From NCBI RefSeq assembly GCF_029946505.1, contig NZ_JARZHG010000004.1, positions 124,001 through 188,000 on the forward strand: a stretch of DNA of 64,000 nt, read 5' to 3'. The position numbers were made by a program, and so were the translations under genes. Each line of letters starts with the position of its first letter. Positions within the stretch are counted from its first letter, which is position 1. Below, in pieces: positions 47,017-54,812 of the stretch. The stretch comes from Polyangium sp. y55x31 (GTDB lineage: Bacteria > Myxococcota_A > Polyangia > Polyangiales > Polyangiaceae). The notes beneath the pieces are model-generated. The model had not been told where the DNA came from and searched no databases. It worked only from the letters and a program-made list of their open reading frames with translations.

Positions 47017-47616
47017 TGCCGCGGCTTCGGCACGTTCGTACGCGGCGACCAGGCTGTGTCCCGATGGGAAACGGTTATCGTAGTCGTGCAGCATTCCACG
47101 CAGGAGCTCCTCGTCGCAGGTATCCCAGTGCTGAATGAGATATGGCAGATGATGTACGGCGTCGGCCAGCACAGCTACTTCGGCGGCATCAGACGGGGCC
47201 ATGCCCTCCTTCTCCCCGGCGTATCCAAGAAGCCGTAGACGAATCGCCGCACATTCAAGTACGGCGAGGCAAGCTGCAAGCTTCTGGGGCGGGGGCAGGG
47301 ACATCGTGTCATCTGGGCGCATGGCTCGGGGGGCAGGTGGTTGGGACGAAATCCAAGGGTACCAGAGACTCCGACAAACGATCGGGCCCATGTTGTATTC
47401 CACATGCGAACGAAATCCAGGTTGCTCGACGAGGTCGCGGTAGTCAACGACCGCGACCACAACAAACGGGCCGCGGTTCGCCCGGATCCGCACGCCAGCC
47501 CAAACAAGAATATCCAGGGCGTCCGCCAGCGAGAACGCGGTGATGCCGAATCGCTCCGCGATGCCAGCAGAGTCGAAGGGCGAGCGTGCAATCCAGAACG
47601 CGCGAAGTGGTCGCAT
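47011..47616 (-). CDS. Cassette-borne unknown protein
   Basis: A 201-residue soluble protein. The N-terminal half has alternating helix and strand (FGITAFSLADALDILVWAGV, PFVVVAVVDYRDLVEQPGFR). The C-terminal half is helical (KLAACLAVLECAAIRLRLLG, AVHHLPYLIQHWDTCDEELL). The ATG at 47616 lies 16 bases after an attC core and has GACGAGG upstream. Its TAA stop is within the next attC. Not recognised. Confidence 0.75.
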   Translation of the reverse strand: MRPLRAFWIARSPFDSAGIAERFGITAFSLADALDILVWAGVRIRANRGPFVVVAVVDYRDLVEQPGFRSHVEYNMGPIVCRSLWYPWISSQPPAPRAMRPDDTMSLPPPQKLAACLAVLECAAIRLRLLGYAGEKEGMAPSDAAEVAVLADAVHHLPYLIQHWDTCDEELLRGMLHDYDNRFPSGHSLVAAYERAEAAAG

Positions 47617-47632
47617 CGCTACGGCCTCGTCT

Positions 47633-47692
47633 GGCTAACGCAGCATTGACCCGTGGCGTGAAGCGCCGTCGGGTCCGGCTTGGAGAACGGCT
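47633..47692 (-). repeat. Partly degraded attC-like site
   Basis: Core GGCTAAC at 47633-47639 followed by a strong stem (GACCCG-GGCG against CGCC-CGGGTC). The second core, expected after CGGCTTG near 47690, is not conserved. It precedes the gene at 47616. Confidence 0.5.
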
Positions 47693-47838
47693 TCCAGTTT
47701 GTCGAGGGTGTCCTGGTGTTCGCCGTGCGAAGAGCGTGGCTCGTCGGGATGGCGTGGTCCGATGAGATAGAACCGCCTGGAGTTCTTCTGAATCGTATCA
47801 ATCCCTCGACGTGTTCGAGCGCGCCAAAGCTGCTGCAT
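47635..47838 (-). CDS. Possible small cassette ORF (67 codons)
   Basis: A 67-residue frame (MQQLWRARTRRGIDTIQKNS, RRFYLIGPRHPDEPRSSHGE) whose last third overlaps the attC-like stem and whose stop lies in the core. Composition is plausibly protein-like in the first 50 residues. It could be a short real cassette gene or a fragment of one. Confidence 0.35.
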   Translation of the reverse strand: MQQLWRARTRRGIDTIQKNSRRFYLIGPRHPDEPRSSHGEHQDTLDKLEAVLQAGPDGASRHGSMLR

Positions 47839-47853
47839 AGTCCTGCGGCTACC

Positions 47854-48208
47854 TCATATTGCTTCGTGGTCGCTGCAAAGCCGTTCCTTCATCTGCCGAA
47901 CGACCTGCGGGTGTGCCGCGGTGCGCCGCGCCGAACGAATGCGCCCCTCGCGCAAGACCAACTCGATGAAGGCGGCATCGTCCTCATCGATGCCCCGCAT
48001 AGCGCCGCTCCCCCAATACTTGGGGCCCTCGAAGTGGGCGCTGAGCCGCAGCCAACTCTCCTCGGCGTCGAACGGGACGAACACGCCCTCCACCTCAGGA
48101 TGGATGATCACAGCAGGTGCCGCAGGTCTGGTTTGTGTACAGAACCCCGCTCGGGTGCTGGATGATGATTCCCAATCCTGCTTTGAACAGTCGGATGAGC
48201 GCCGGCAT
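47854..48208 (-). pseudogene. Frameshifted DUF6210-like gene
   Basis: A good start (ATG 48208 with GGGAG upstream) opens a frame reading LFKAGLGIIIQHPSGVLYTN then QTCGTCC before a stop at 48095. A second frame, open from 48111 to 47854, continues with HPEVEGVFVPFDAEESW and DDAAFIELVLREGR. Removing one base near 48100 joins them into one protein of about 117 residues that resembles DUF6210 proteins (SGVLYTNQ... then PExEGVFVPF). The C-terminal end runs into a half attC. Either a true frameshift pseudogene or a sequence error. Confidence 0.7.
47895..47937 (-). repeat. Half attC-like site
   Basis: Core GCCGAAC plus ACCTGCGGGTG arm closely matches the left half of the site at 51951. The opposite core is missing. 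It lies inside the 3' end of the frameshifted gene. Confidence 0.45.
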
Positions 48209-48241
48209 TCAACGTCTCCCTGTGAGGTCCGAACCGCCGCA

Positions 48242-48541
48242 TCAGCTTCTCCGAGAGGTCAGTACATGGATTGGCTTCCCATCGCGCACAATCGCATAGC
48301 CGGCGACTCCCGCGAGACTCTGCCACAGCTCGGGCGGGCTCGTGAAGAACCAGAGCTCGTCCCCAGGCGCCATCAGCCCCAAGAAATCAGCCCACTTGTG
48401 CCGCCATCGAGCAAAAGCGGCGCTGGCGAGGACCTGTTCCGCCTCCAAGCCGTCGACCTCCAGTCGCTGCAGCTCGCGGCGAGCCTCCTTTTCCGGATCC
48501 GTTTCGTCCAGGCGCTCGTGCAACCACTCAGCCGGGATCAT
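48242..48541 (-). CDS. Cassette-borne small unknown protein
   Basis: A 99-residue protein, helical at the N-terminus (WLHERLDETDPEKEARRELQ) and mixed at the C-terminus (WWADFL-like RWRHKWADFLGLMAPGDELW, FFTSPPELWQSLAGVAGYAI). The latter resembles small SMI1- or DUF-type immunity proteins in pattern (W-F-S-P-W). The ATG at 48541 has GAGG at good spacing and lies 17 bases after an attC core. No firm family. Confidence 0.7.
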   Translation of the reverse strand: MIPAEWLHERLDETDPEKEARRELQRLEVDGLEAEQVLASAAFARWRHKWADFLGLMAPGDELWFFTSPPELWQSLAGVAGYAIVRDGKPIHVLTSRRS

Positions 48542-48557
48542 GACGCGCACCTCATCC

Positions 48558-48641
48558 GCCCAACGCACTGTTCAGCCGCGGGGTACCCTGCCGAGCAGAG
48601 CGAGGCGGCATGCTCCGTCGGCCTCAGGGCGTACATTGGGC
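48558..48641 (-). repeat. attC-like site (84 bp)
   Basis: Cores GCCCAAC (48558-48564) and ATTGGGC (48635-48641). The interior contains CCTGCCGAGCAGAGCGAGGC, nearly shared with the site at 51951. The gene at 48242 starts 17 bases downstream on the minus strand. Confidence 0.7.
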
Positions 48642-48669
48642 GGTTCTGCCTTCCGATGCGGATAGAGCC

Positions 48670-49794
48670 TCACCGCTCTCGCAACGATTGAAGCGCGCGC
48701 GCCACCGCTGGGAAGCGCGCGGCGAGGGTGCGCTCGATCCATCCGTTCGCCAGGGTGATCGCGAGGAACACAGGACCCAAGAGGCAAACGGCTTCGATCG
48801 ACGTGCGTGCGGCCGGGTAGAGAGCGTAGGCGAAGGCGAGCACGCCGGCGAGCAGCACCACGCCGGCGAGCCACAGCGGCCAGCGCGGGATACGTCTCGT
48901 CGGCAGAGGCGGCAGATAAGGCGTGACCTCGAGGAGTCCGCGCTCCACCGCGGACTTGCAGGCCAGAGGCGGCAGCGCCACGAATAGGTGGTCGTCTCCG
49001 TGGGTTTCGACGGAGAACAGGCGCAGCTCGCACCCCAGCGCGTGGGCGCGGGCGTTGCAGAGGTCGACGAAATCGATGACATCCATGGTCTCTTCGCTAT
49101 CCCTCCAGGCGCGGAGCTCGGCGTCGAAGTGCTCGTCCTCTGGCACGCCGATCATCCTCGGCAGCTCTTCCCAGGCGTCCACGTCCCGGTGGTCGAAGCT
49201 GTGAACCCATCGCTTCCCCTTGTGCGTGGCGAGGTCGTCGGAGCCACTGACGGCGTAGAGCAGCAACCACACCTCCGCGGAGCCGCTCTCGTCGAAATGC
49301 CATCGGCCCTCTCTCGTGTCGTACTCGGCCCAGGATTTCAGGCCCTCGCCGACCTCGTCCACGAAATCGTCCCGGGAGACCTTGCGGAGCCGTCCCGTCA
49401 CCGCCGCGAAGTCGGTGATCCAGGTGGAAAGCCGATACTGCCGCTCCGCCGGGCGCGCCCCGAAGACCTCGAGCAAGGGGCCGAGGTGGGGGGCCCGGGC
49501 CACGAGCGCCTGCTCCACGCCGGCCCGTAACGAGTCGAGCCTTGCGACCTCGACGACGTCGAGCGCCACGCGCGGATTGCGCCGGGTGAGCGAGGGGATG
49601 GCTTCGCCTGCAAGCGACGTCAGCGCGTGGAGGAGCGCGCTCACCTCGCCGGCCGGCAAGACGCGCCCGTCCACCATCCCGGCGCTCCGGAGCTGCCGGA
49701 AGCGCTCCGAGAGCTCGAAGGCGAAGGCCTCGGGCGTACGCGTGTAAAGGGTGAAGCGCAGGCGACGCAGGATCGGGTGAGCCACGGCGGGCAT
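48670..49794 (-). CDS. Cassette-borne protein with two C-terminal membrane spans
   Basis: A 374-residue protein. The cytoplasmic part (1-300) has helical and strand segments (FAFELSERFRQLRSAGMVDG, DVIDFVDLCNARAHALGCEL). Two hydrophobic spans follow (LWLAGVVLLAGVLAFAYALY and TSIEAVCLLGPVFLAITLA), then a short basic tail. The ATG at 49794 comes directly after the core-like GTTAGGT, with 1 base between, so translation starts at the very edge of the cassette. Family unknown; the GC content is closer to the host than in neighbouring cassettes. Confidence 0.8.
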   Translation of the reverse strand: MPAVAHPILRRLRFTLYTRTPEAFAFELSERFRQLRSAGMVDGRVLPAGEVSALLHALTSLAGEAIPSLTRRNPRVALDVVEVARLDSLRAGVEQALVARAPHLGPLLEVFGARPAERQYRLSTWITDFAAVTGRLRKVSRDDFVDEVGEGLKSWAEYDTREGRWHFDESGSAEVWLLLYAVSGSDDLATHKGKRWVHSFDHRDVDAWEELPRMIGVPEDEHFDAELRAWRDSEETMDVIDFVDLCNARAHALGCELRLFSVETHGDDHLFVALPPLACKSAVERGLLEVTPYLPPLPTRRIPRWPLWLAGVVLLAGVLAFAYALYPAARTSIEAVCLLGPVFLAITLANGWIERTLAARFPAVARALQSLRER

Positions 49795-49795
49795 A

Positions 49796-49957
49796 CCTAA
49801 CAGGGTTCTGCGCCCTTTGCGACCGGCGGGACGCCGTGCCGACGGGAGCGCGACGCTTCTGCCGATGGCCCTCTCGCGGCCTCTCGGCTCAGCCCCAGCA
49901 GGAACGAAGCTGTCGTGGCCGTCTATGAGGCTGGCTGCCCGGCCAACGCTCATTGGG
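49796..49957 (-). repeat. Degenerate or composite attC-like region
   Basis: An ACCTAAC core at 49796-49802 is followed by GCGGGACGCCGTGCCGA, shared with the site at 51951. Further right, GGCCAAC (49942-49948) and ATTGGGC (49951-49957) stand close together. It looks like one disrupted site or two merged ones. Confidence 0.4.
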
Positions 49958-49995
49958 CGGTTCATGCTGATGCAACTGGCAGAGGGCTTCCATGA

Positions 49996-50502
49996 TCAGC
50001 CCCCGAGGAATTCGCCCGTCACCCGCACAAACTCGTCGGGATGCGTCCAGATGAGCGCGTGGCCAGCGCCATCGATAATGACGAGCCGAGATCCGGCGAT
50101 TCCGTCGTGGAGCATCTTCGCGTGGTGGATCGGGACCGCGTCATCGTTCGAGGCGGCGACGACGAGCGTCGGACATCTGATCTGGGCCAGACGGCGCCTG
50201 CTGTCGAATGCCATCGCCTCCCTCCACGCGGACACCATCAACGTGTCGGCCTGGTTCGCCATGAGGCCGACAACCCAGTCGGCACGCTCCTTGGCAAGCT
50301 GCTTCAACCCTTGTGAGACGACGAGCTTCGCAAACCGCCTCATGCCAAGGGCGTGGACGAGAAACGGCACGATGTGGCCTTCGATTCTCTCGCGAAATGT
50401 CGCCATGTTGAAGGCGTAGGTGCATGCGAGCACGAGGTGGTCGCATCGACGGGGGTGGTCATGGCAACACGTTTCTGGGGAGTGAGTCGCCGAGCGATCC
50501 AA
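49996..50502 (-). pseudogene. 5'-truncated alpha/beta hydrolase
   Basis: The frame reads only the second half of an alpha/beta-hydrolase: HPRRCDHLVLACTY (the strand after the nucleophile elbow), a helical cap (VPFLVHALGMRRFAKLVVSQ), then QIRCPTLVVAASNDDAVP with the catalytic acid and GAGHALIWTHPDEF with the catalytic histidine. The first ~90 residues, including the G-x-S-x-G nucleophile, are absent, and the frame begins at an attC core. The enzyme cannot be active as encoded. Probably lost its 5' part when the cassette formed. Confidence 0.75.
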
Positions 50503-50551
50503 TAACCCGCAAGCGGCGGAGGGGCGCCCTGGTGCTTGTCGGGTTCATTGG
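50499..50551 (-). repeat. attC-like site with near-perfect stem
   Basis: CCAATAACCCGCAAGC (50499-50514) pairs with GCTTGtCGGGTTcATTGG (50534-50551), leaving two single extrahelical bases, the structural hallmark of a folded attC. A GTTGGCC core at 50555-50561 may extend it. It lies just after the stop of the thiaminase-like gene (50569). Confidence 0.8.
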
Positions 50552-50568
50552 TGCGTTGGCCAGTGACT

Positions 50569-51855
50569 TCACGGCTTGAGGATTTCCTTGTCGAGTTTCT
50601 TTCCGATGGCGCGCAGGCGTGCATTGAGCTTCCGTCCTCGCACGGGAATGGCGCCTGAAAGTGCGGGCTGTAGCTTGCTATAGAGCGGCGCTGCGGCAAG
50701 AACATCCTTGTCCGTATACAGATCGGTTCGGGCAGGGAGCAGATACCGCGGGGGCGCTCCGTAGCGAGCCGGCAACAGCGAGCGTTTGACTTCCGCGGAG
50801 CTCGTGACATGAGCGATGAACGCGGTGGCATCGGGCAAGCACTTCTCGTCGCAGGTCGTCGAGATGGTCAGCATGTCTACCCACGCAAAGGGATGCGAAC
50901 CCTTGTCGGAAAGCGGAAGCGGCTTCATCTCGATGTCCTTGAGGTCGAGGCATTCACCTTTTCGACAGGATTCGTGTTGCTCCAACGCGATGTAGTACAG
51001 ACGCTCGGAGTATCCCACGAGTGCTCGACCACGCTTTCTCGCAAATTGTCGCGCGTAAAAGCCGGTTGCCTCGTGATAATCGGGATCGCGGCACATGCCT
51101 GTGTCGCAGAGATTTATGGCTCTCTGAAGATTTGCGGTCGCGCCACTGAGAAGGCTTGTGTCAAGCAGATACGGTTCTGCAGCGGACAGGTCCCCGAGCT
51201 CGTCAAGCGTGGCATCGAGGTACAGTTCTCCTAGGGTCGACTTGCCCTTCGCGTCGACCAGAAGCCCTTGATCCGGCGAATGCTTGGCTCCTATCAGCGA
51301 CTCGACATCTTTTAGCGTGCCTGCGCTTCCGAGCTCGTCACCCGATCGATAGAATATGTAGTTCGTACAGGCCCAATGGGGCAAGCCCCACCACTCATTC
51401 TTGGCTTTCGCGGAGTTTTCCGCCACCTGAACCATGGTGTTCGCGGGGGGCACCAGTTCCTTTGGAAGCGCCTGGATCCGCTTCTGGTCTATGAAGTCAG
51501 CCAAGAAGACGCCGTCGAGCTCGTAGACTTGCGCGTTGGTATTCGTGATCGCCTGGGGTTCGTCCTCGTTGTAGTAATTGGCAGAAAGATCGACGATCTG
51601 CAGGTCAACGTCGGGGTGGTCGCGCTCGAAGCTGTGTTCGATATCGGAAAAGAGGCTCTGGTAATCAGGCAGGAAGGGGTAGAGGGCGACTGTCAACGTA
51701 CGTCGAGGAGCAGGGACACAGTCTGCCTTCGCATTCGTTGAGGCGGCTGCGGTCGCCGCCGGGGCGCCGGGAGCGGGGGTAACCGTGGGCGCACATCCGA
51801 GAAGGAGCACGAATGCGGCAGTCAGGGCAGTGCAACGGATGATAGTTGATGGCAT
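50569..51855 (-). CDS. Thiaminase I-like lipoprotein (thiamine pyridinylase)
   Basis: A 428-residue protein with a lipobox (AFVLLLGC, Cys21). The body follows bacterial thiaminase I (a periplasmic-binding-protein fold) along its length as I recall it: LTVALYPFLPDYQ at 54-66, YELDGVFLADF at 111-121, WGLPHWACTNYIFYR at 156-170 with the catalytic cysteine C163, GRALVGYSE at 276-284 with the base E284, and RYLLPARTDLY at 370-380. Thiaminase I splits thiamine by exchanging the pyrimidine onto a nucleophile. An ordinary sugar-binding protein would not carry this Cys/Glu pair. It is a single gene between two attC-like sites. Lipid anchoring is unusual, as known enzymes are secreted. Confidence 0.85.
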   Translation of the reverse strand: MPSTIIRCTALTAAFVLLLGCAPTVTPAPGAPAATAAASTNAKADCVPAPRRTLTVALYPFLPDYQSLFSDIEHSFERDHPDVDLQIVDLSANYYNEDEPQAITNTNAQVYELDGVFLADFIDQKRIQALPKELVPPANTMVQVAENSAKAKNEWWGLPHWACTNYIFYRSGDELGSAGTLKDVESLIGAKHSPDQGLLVDAKGKSTLGELYLDATLDELGDLSAAEPYLLDTSLLSGATANLQRAINLCDTGMCRDPDYHEATGFYARQFARKRGRALVGYSERLYYIALEQHESCRKGECLDLKDIEMKPLPLSDKGSHPFAWVDMLTISTTCDEKCLPDATAFIAHVTSSAEVKRSLLPARYGAPPRYLLPARTDLYTDKDVLAAAPLYSKLQPALSGAIPVRGRKLNARLRAIGKKLDKEILKP

Positions 51856-51950
51856 GACGTCTCTCCCGTCTCTCAGTTTCCGTCGATTGAACGATCACCT
51901 GCTGTCATTTCCGAAGCCCTTCCACACCTGGCGAGAAAGCTCTCCGCATC

Positions 51951-52037
51951 TGGCCAACGACCTGCGGGTGTACTGCGGGACGCCGTGCCGAGCGGAGCGA
52001 GGCTCGCCGTACCGTCAGCACCTGCCGCTTGTTAGCC
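51951..52037 (-). repeat. attC-like site (87 bp)
   Basis: Cores GGCCAAC (51951-51957) and GTTAGCC (52031-52037); arms GACCTGCGGGTG and CAGCACCTGCCGCTT pair imperfectly around a large inner hairpin. The TAA stop of the gene at 52032 lies inside the core. Confidence 0.8.
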
Positions 52038-52502
52038 GGCCCTTTCGGTTTCTTCGGAAGTGGTTCGGGCATCGTGACTGCACTCCACTGCATCTCGCCG
52101 ATGGTAGCAGAAGCCGCGCCCGTGGATCTCCCGAACCACGAAGCCACACCTTTCGAGAATGGGGCGCACTCTTGGATTCGGGCGCGCGCAACTCGTCGCG
52201 AAGACGAGCCACTCGATCTCAGCAGCGCCTCGGCGCTGGGCCAGCCGCACGACAGCCGGAATCAAAGCCGGCAGCACGCCCTCACCCCCGCCGTCAACAT
52301 GGGCGAGCTCCGTCCGAAGGACACTGCCCTCGGTGGCGAGCGAGAGGAGCACGTCGGCTGTCCCGATTCGTACCACGAGCGGGAGACCGCTCACGACCTC
52401 TTCTTCGAGCTCTGGACCAAGCGCTTCAGGAAGCACACCGGGATGGAACCCCTCAATCAGAAGTTGTCCGGAACCCGTCATCGTCGAGCGAGGGCGCGTC
52501 AT
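52032..52502 (-). CDS. GNAT-like acetyltransferase domain protein
   Basis: A 156-residue protein. The C-terminal part (VLPALIPAVVRLAQRRGAAE, IEWLVFATSCARPNPRVRPI, then LERCGFVVREIHGRGFCYHR) follows the last strands and helix of GNAT acetyltransferases (a helix, then N-x-x-x-x-x-L-E-R-C-G-F). The acetyl-CoA loop is weak (VDGGGEG). Possible start codons are at 52502 and 52481. The stop is within the attC. Substrate unknown. Confidence 0.65.
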   Translation of the reverse strand: MTRPRSTMTGSGQLLIEGFHPGVLPEALGPELEEEVVSGLPLVVRIGTADVLLSLATEGSVLRTELAHVDGGGEGVLPALIPAVVRLAQRRGAAEIEWLVFATSCARPNPRVRPILERCGFVVREIHGRGFCYHRRDAVECSHDARTTSEETERAG

Positions 52503-52528
52503 GCGAGTATCAGCGAAGATGCCCGGCC

Positions 52529-52592
52529 CGTCGGCAGCAACGGCTTGTTGGGCCGTGCATGACGGTCCTGATGCTCATTGCGTTTGCCGACG
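52529..52592 (-). repeat. attC-like site (64 bp)
   Basis: CGTCGGCAgcAACG (52529-52542) pairs with CGTTTGCCGACG (52581-52592), with two unpaired bases. The interior has the core-like GTTGGGC at 52548-52554. The core order is less regular than in the other sites. Confidence 0.6.
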
Positions 52593-52612
52593 CGTGGGGC
52601 GGAGCGCGCACG

Positions 52613-53491
52613 TCATTGCGACACCCAGGAGCAATACTCGACGGGCGTGGGCGCTGGACCGCATCGGCCACCGAGGTTCGCGCCGAGCTTGAACACGTAG
52701 ACCCTGCCGTCCTGAGACACCCAGCCCGCCTCCAGGTGATCCCAGACCCCACAGGACCCGCCGACGTCTCGAGTCGGCACAGCCGCTTCGCCCATCGTCC
52801 CCGGGAGCCCGTGCGCCACGAGCGGCAGCTTGGCGTCTCCGGAGCGCGTGCGCCGCAAGAGTTCGACCTTGTCGCCATCGCCCACGAACTGGAACTCGAC
52901 CGCATTGAAACGCAGCGCGTGCGGATCGACGGCGAGACCGGAAGGGCCGCAGTCTTGGCCGCCGATCTCTCCCGGGATCAGCGATTGCCAGCGGCCCTTG
53001 TCCAAGGCTCGCTGCGCCTGCGGGCGACGGGTGGCCCGTGCCGAGTGTGCCCAAAGCGTGAACACAACCTGGTTGTTCGTTTGGACGTCGAGGAAGGCGA
53101 GGTGCAGGCTGGCTCCTTCCTCGATGGTCCATCGCTCGTCGAGAATGGCGATGGTTCGACCATCGTCGCTGATCGCCGGGAATCGCCTCGCGACCTCGGG
53201 TTCGACCGTGGTCGTTCCATCCGGGCGCAGATCGAAGCGGAGCGTGACCGGCGTGAACGCCGCATCGGCCTTCGGCGCTCCGGCGTTACACTTTCCGTCG
53301 CTCGAAGGCGCCGCATGAGCGTCCCCGTCGGGCGGGCTCGGGGGAACGCTCGCTTTTGGCGAGGGGATGCTCGATGGCGAGGGGATGCTCGATGGCGAGG
53401 GGATGCTCGATGGCGACGGCGCGGCGCCGCGACACGCCGCGACCACCCCGATCGAGGTTGTGAATGCAGCCTTGGTCCATCGAGAGATCAT
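52613..53491 (-). CDS. Cassette-borne lipoprotein of unknown function
   Basis: A 292-residue protein with a lipobox (TSIGVVAAC). A low-complexity linker made of three SPSSIP hexapeptides follows (54 bp of 18-bp repeats), then a beta-rich domain from about residue 85 (FTPVTLRFDLRPDGTTTVEP, HLAFLDVQTNNQVVFTLWAH, DGDKVELLRRTRSGDAKLP) and a cysteine-containing end (VGGSCGVWDHLEAGW, VEYCSWVSQ). Beta-propeller-like in pattern. The start at 53491 gives the signal peptide. An attC-like site follows the stop by about 20 bases. Confidence 0.75.
   Translation of the reverse strand: MISRWTKAAFTTSIGVVAACRGAAPSPSSIPSPSSIPSPSSIPSPKASVPPSPPDGDAHAAPSSDGKCNAGAPKADAAFTPVTLRFDLRPDGTTTVEPEVARRFPAISDDGRTIAILDERWTIEEGASLHLAFLDVQTNNQVVFTLWAHSARATRRPQAQRALDKGRWQSLIPGEIGGQDCGPSGLAVDPHALRFNAVEFQFVGDGDKVELLRRTRSGDAKLPLVAHGLPGTMGEAAVPTRDVGGSCGVWDHLEAGWVSQDGRVYVFKLGANLGGRCGPAPTPVEYCSWVSQ
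53361..53414. repeat. 18-bp coding tandem repeat, three copies
   Basis: GAGGGGATGCTCGATGGC is repeated exactly three times in a row and encodes SPSSIP repeats on the minus strand, in the lipoprotein linker. The identical copies suggest recent expansion and possible length variation between strains. Confidence 0.95.
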
Positions 53492-53584
53492 GGTGCAGTA
53501 TACATACGCCTCGGCGATCTGGAACAGTGCATCGTGGTGCCCGTCCCTTGGGACTGCGTCGATGCGCCAGGATGAGGTTTGTCG

Positions 53585-53658
53585 GCCCAACGCCAGCTTC
53601 TGCCGCGCGTGGGTACGCGTAGCGCACCCACGCATCGGCCAGCAAGCCCTTGTTGGGC
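53585..53658 (-). repeat. attC-like site (74 bp), best example
   Basis: Cores GCCCAAC (53585-53591) and GTTGGGC (53652-53658) are perfect complements and match the attC consensus. Inner arms GCCAGCTTCTGCCG and CGGCCAGCAAGCCCTT pair with an extrahelical base, and a perfect GCGTGGGT/ACCCACGC hairpin forms the tip. It begins 7 bases after the stop of the gene at 53666. Confidence 0.9.
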
Positions 53659-53665
53659 GGTTTCG

Positions 53666-54691
53666 TCACGGTTCGCCCTCGATGTAGATGGCGCTCCAGG
53701 GTTCCGCCTCCAGCCACTGAGCGAGCGCTAGCTTCATCACATCACTGGCCAGCCGACGACACTGCTGTACTGGAATGTCATTGTTGCGCCGTGCATGTAC
53801 AGCGCAGATGAGGTCCCCGAGCACCGGAGATTCAGTCGCACGCACGACCTCGAATGCGGCGAGGCGCTTGCGAATGTCTCGTACGCGCGCCTCGGCCTTC
53901 GCGACCCCTCTCGAAATGCGCGCGTCGACGTCTGGAAAAATCTTGATGACTTCGGGAGCGATCGTAGCCCTTGCAAGGGCGCCACAGACTGAAGCGCCTG
54001 CGGAAATCCACATCGTCCCGCTCGGTTCGTGAACGACCTGCAATGGAGCATTGGCCGCTGTCTTGAGTGCCATTCGTGTCCGTGGAACCTGGTCTACCGG
54101 GACGACACTCGTGATAGCTGCCTCGGCGCACTTGAACTCGGCGTCGAGCGCCGGAAGGTCACGCGTCGAGCCCCAGTACGGTGCCGAGGCCGCGAACGCT
54201 TCCTCAGGATGTGCACCAAAAACCTCACACGGGAGAGTCGCGTCGGCGCTGTCGTAATCGTGTCCAGCCTCGTCAAGACCGGTCCTCAACGCAATCAGAA
54301 TCGACGCCCCCAGAGGGGACGAATCGTACACGTGACAGAGCCCTGGTAGAGCCTTCGCTCGTGCAAGGTGTGCTGCCGCCGCAGCCATCTCGTTCGCGTC
54401 CCACGCAAGGTATGCGAGGCCAGCCTCCCCGACGCAGAAGTTTGCAAGCTTGAGGAACTCCTTGCGCGCGGCCGCTCTGTCTTTGCGGAGCGCCGCCAGC
54501 GCTCGTACCACCTGATCGAACAATGCTTTCGAATCGCCCACCGGAACGATCTCACCTCCCGGCCGAGCGGGCGCAGGCACGATTGTGGAGTTAAGCGTCG
54601 TCGTGACGGCCTCGCTCGGCCTTTGTTCGGTGGGGCGTCGGTCGCAGCCCACGAGCACAAAGATCAAGGCTGCGAAGGTCAAGAGATGCAT
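53666..54691 (-). CDS. Cassette-borne lipoprotein of unknown function
   Basis: A 341-residue protein with a lipobox (FAALIFVLVGC, Cys16) and a mainly helical body (KALFDQVVRALAALRKDRAA, ANEMAAAAAHLARAKALPGL) with several cysteines. The ATG at 54691 is preferred because the longer frame runs through an attC-like site (54712-54812). No family recognised; a periplasmic or outer-membrane-anchored protein is expected. Confidence 0.75.
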   Translation of the reverse strand: MHLLTFAALIFVLVGCDRRPTEQRPSEAVTTTLNSTIVPAPARPGGEIVPVGDSKALFDQVVRALAALRKDRAAARKEFLKLANFCVGEAGLAYLAWDANEMAAAAAHLARAKALPGLCHVYDSSPLGASILIALRTGLDEAGHDYDSADATLPCEVFGAHPEEAFAASAPYWGSTRDLPALDAEFKCAEAAITSVVPVDQVPRTRMALKTAANAPLQVVHEPSGTMWISAGASVCGALARATIAPEVIKIFPDVDARISRGVAKAEARVRDIRKRLAAFEVVRATESPVLGDLICAVHARRNNDIPVQQCRRLASDVMKLALAQWLEAEPWSAIYIEGEP

Positions 54692-54711
54692 TGATCTGTT
54701 TCCTGGAGTCC

Positions 54712-54812
54712 GCCCAACGGCCTGCGGGTGAGCCGCGAAGCCCGCCGCTGTTGTTCGCAAGGCTTCTGTCCTCCACGCGGCGTGCGTCGTCGGATCCAGC
54801 CGCTCGTTATGC
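54712..54812 (-). repeat. attC-like site (101 bp)
   Basis: Cores GCCCAAC (54712-54718) and GTTATGC (54806-54812). Arms GGCCTGCGGGTGAGCCGCG and CGGATCCAGCCGCTC pair imperfectly. The TAA stop of the gene at 54807 is inside the core. Confidence 0.8.

Noticed and set aside
50569-51855. Assignment as an ordinary sugar-binding protein
   Set aside because: The Cys in WACTNYIFYR and the GYSE and YLLPAR blocks fit thiaminase I better, and no permease or ATPase gene is nearby.
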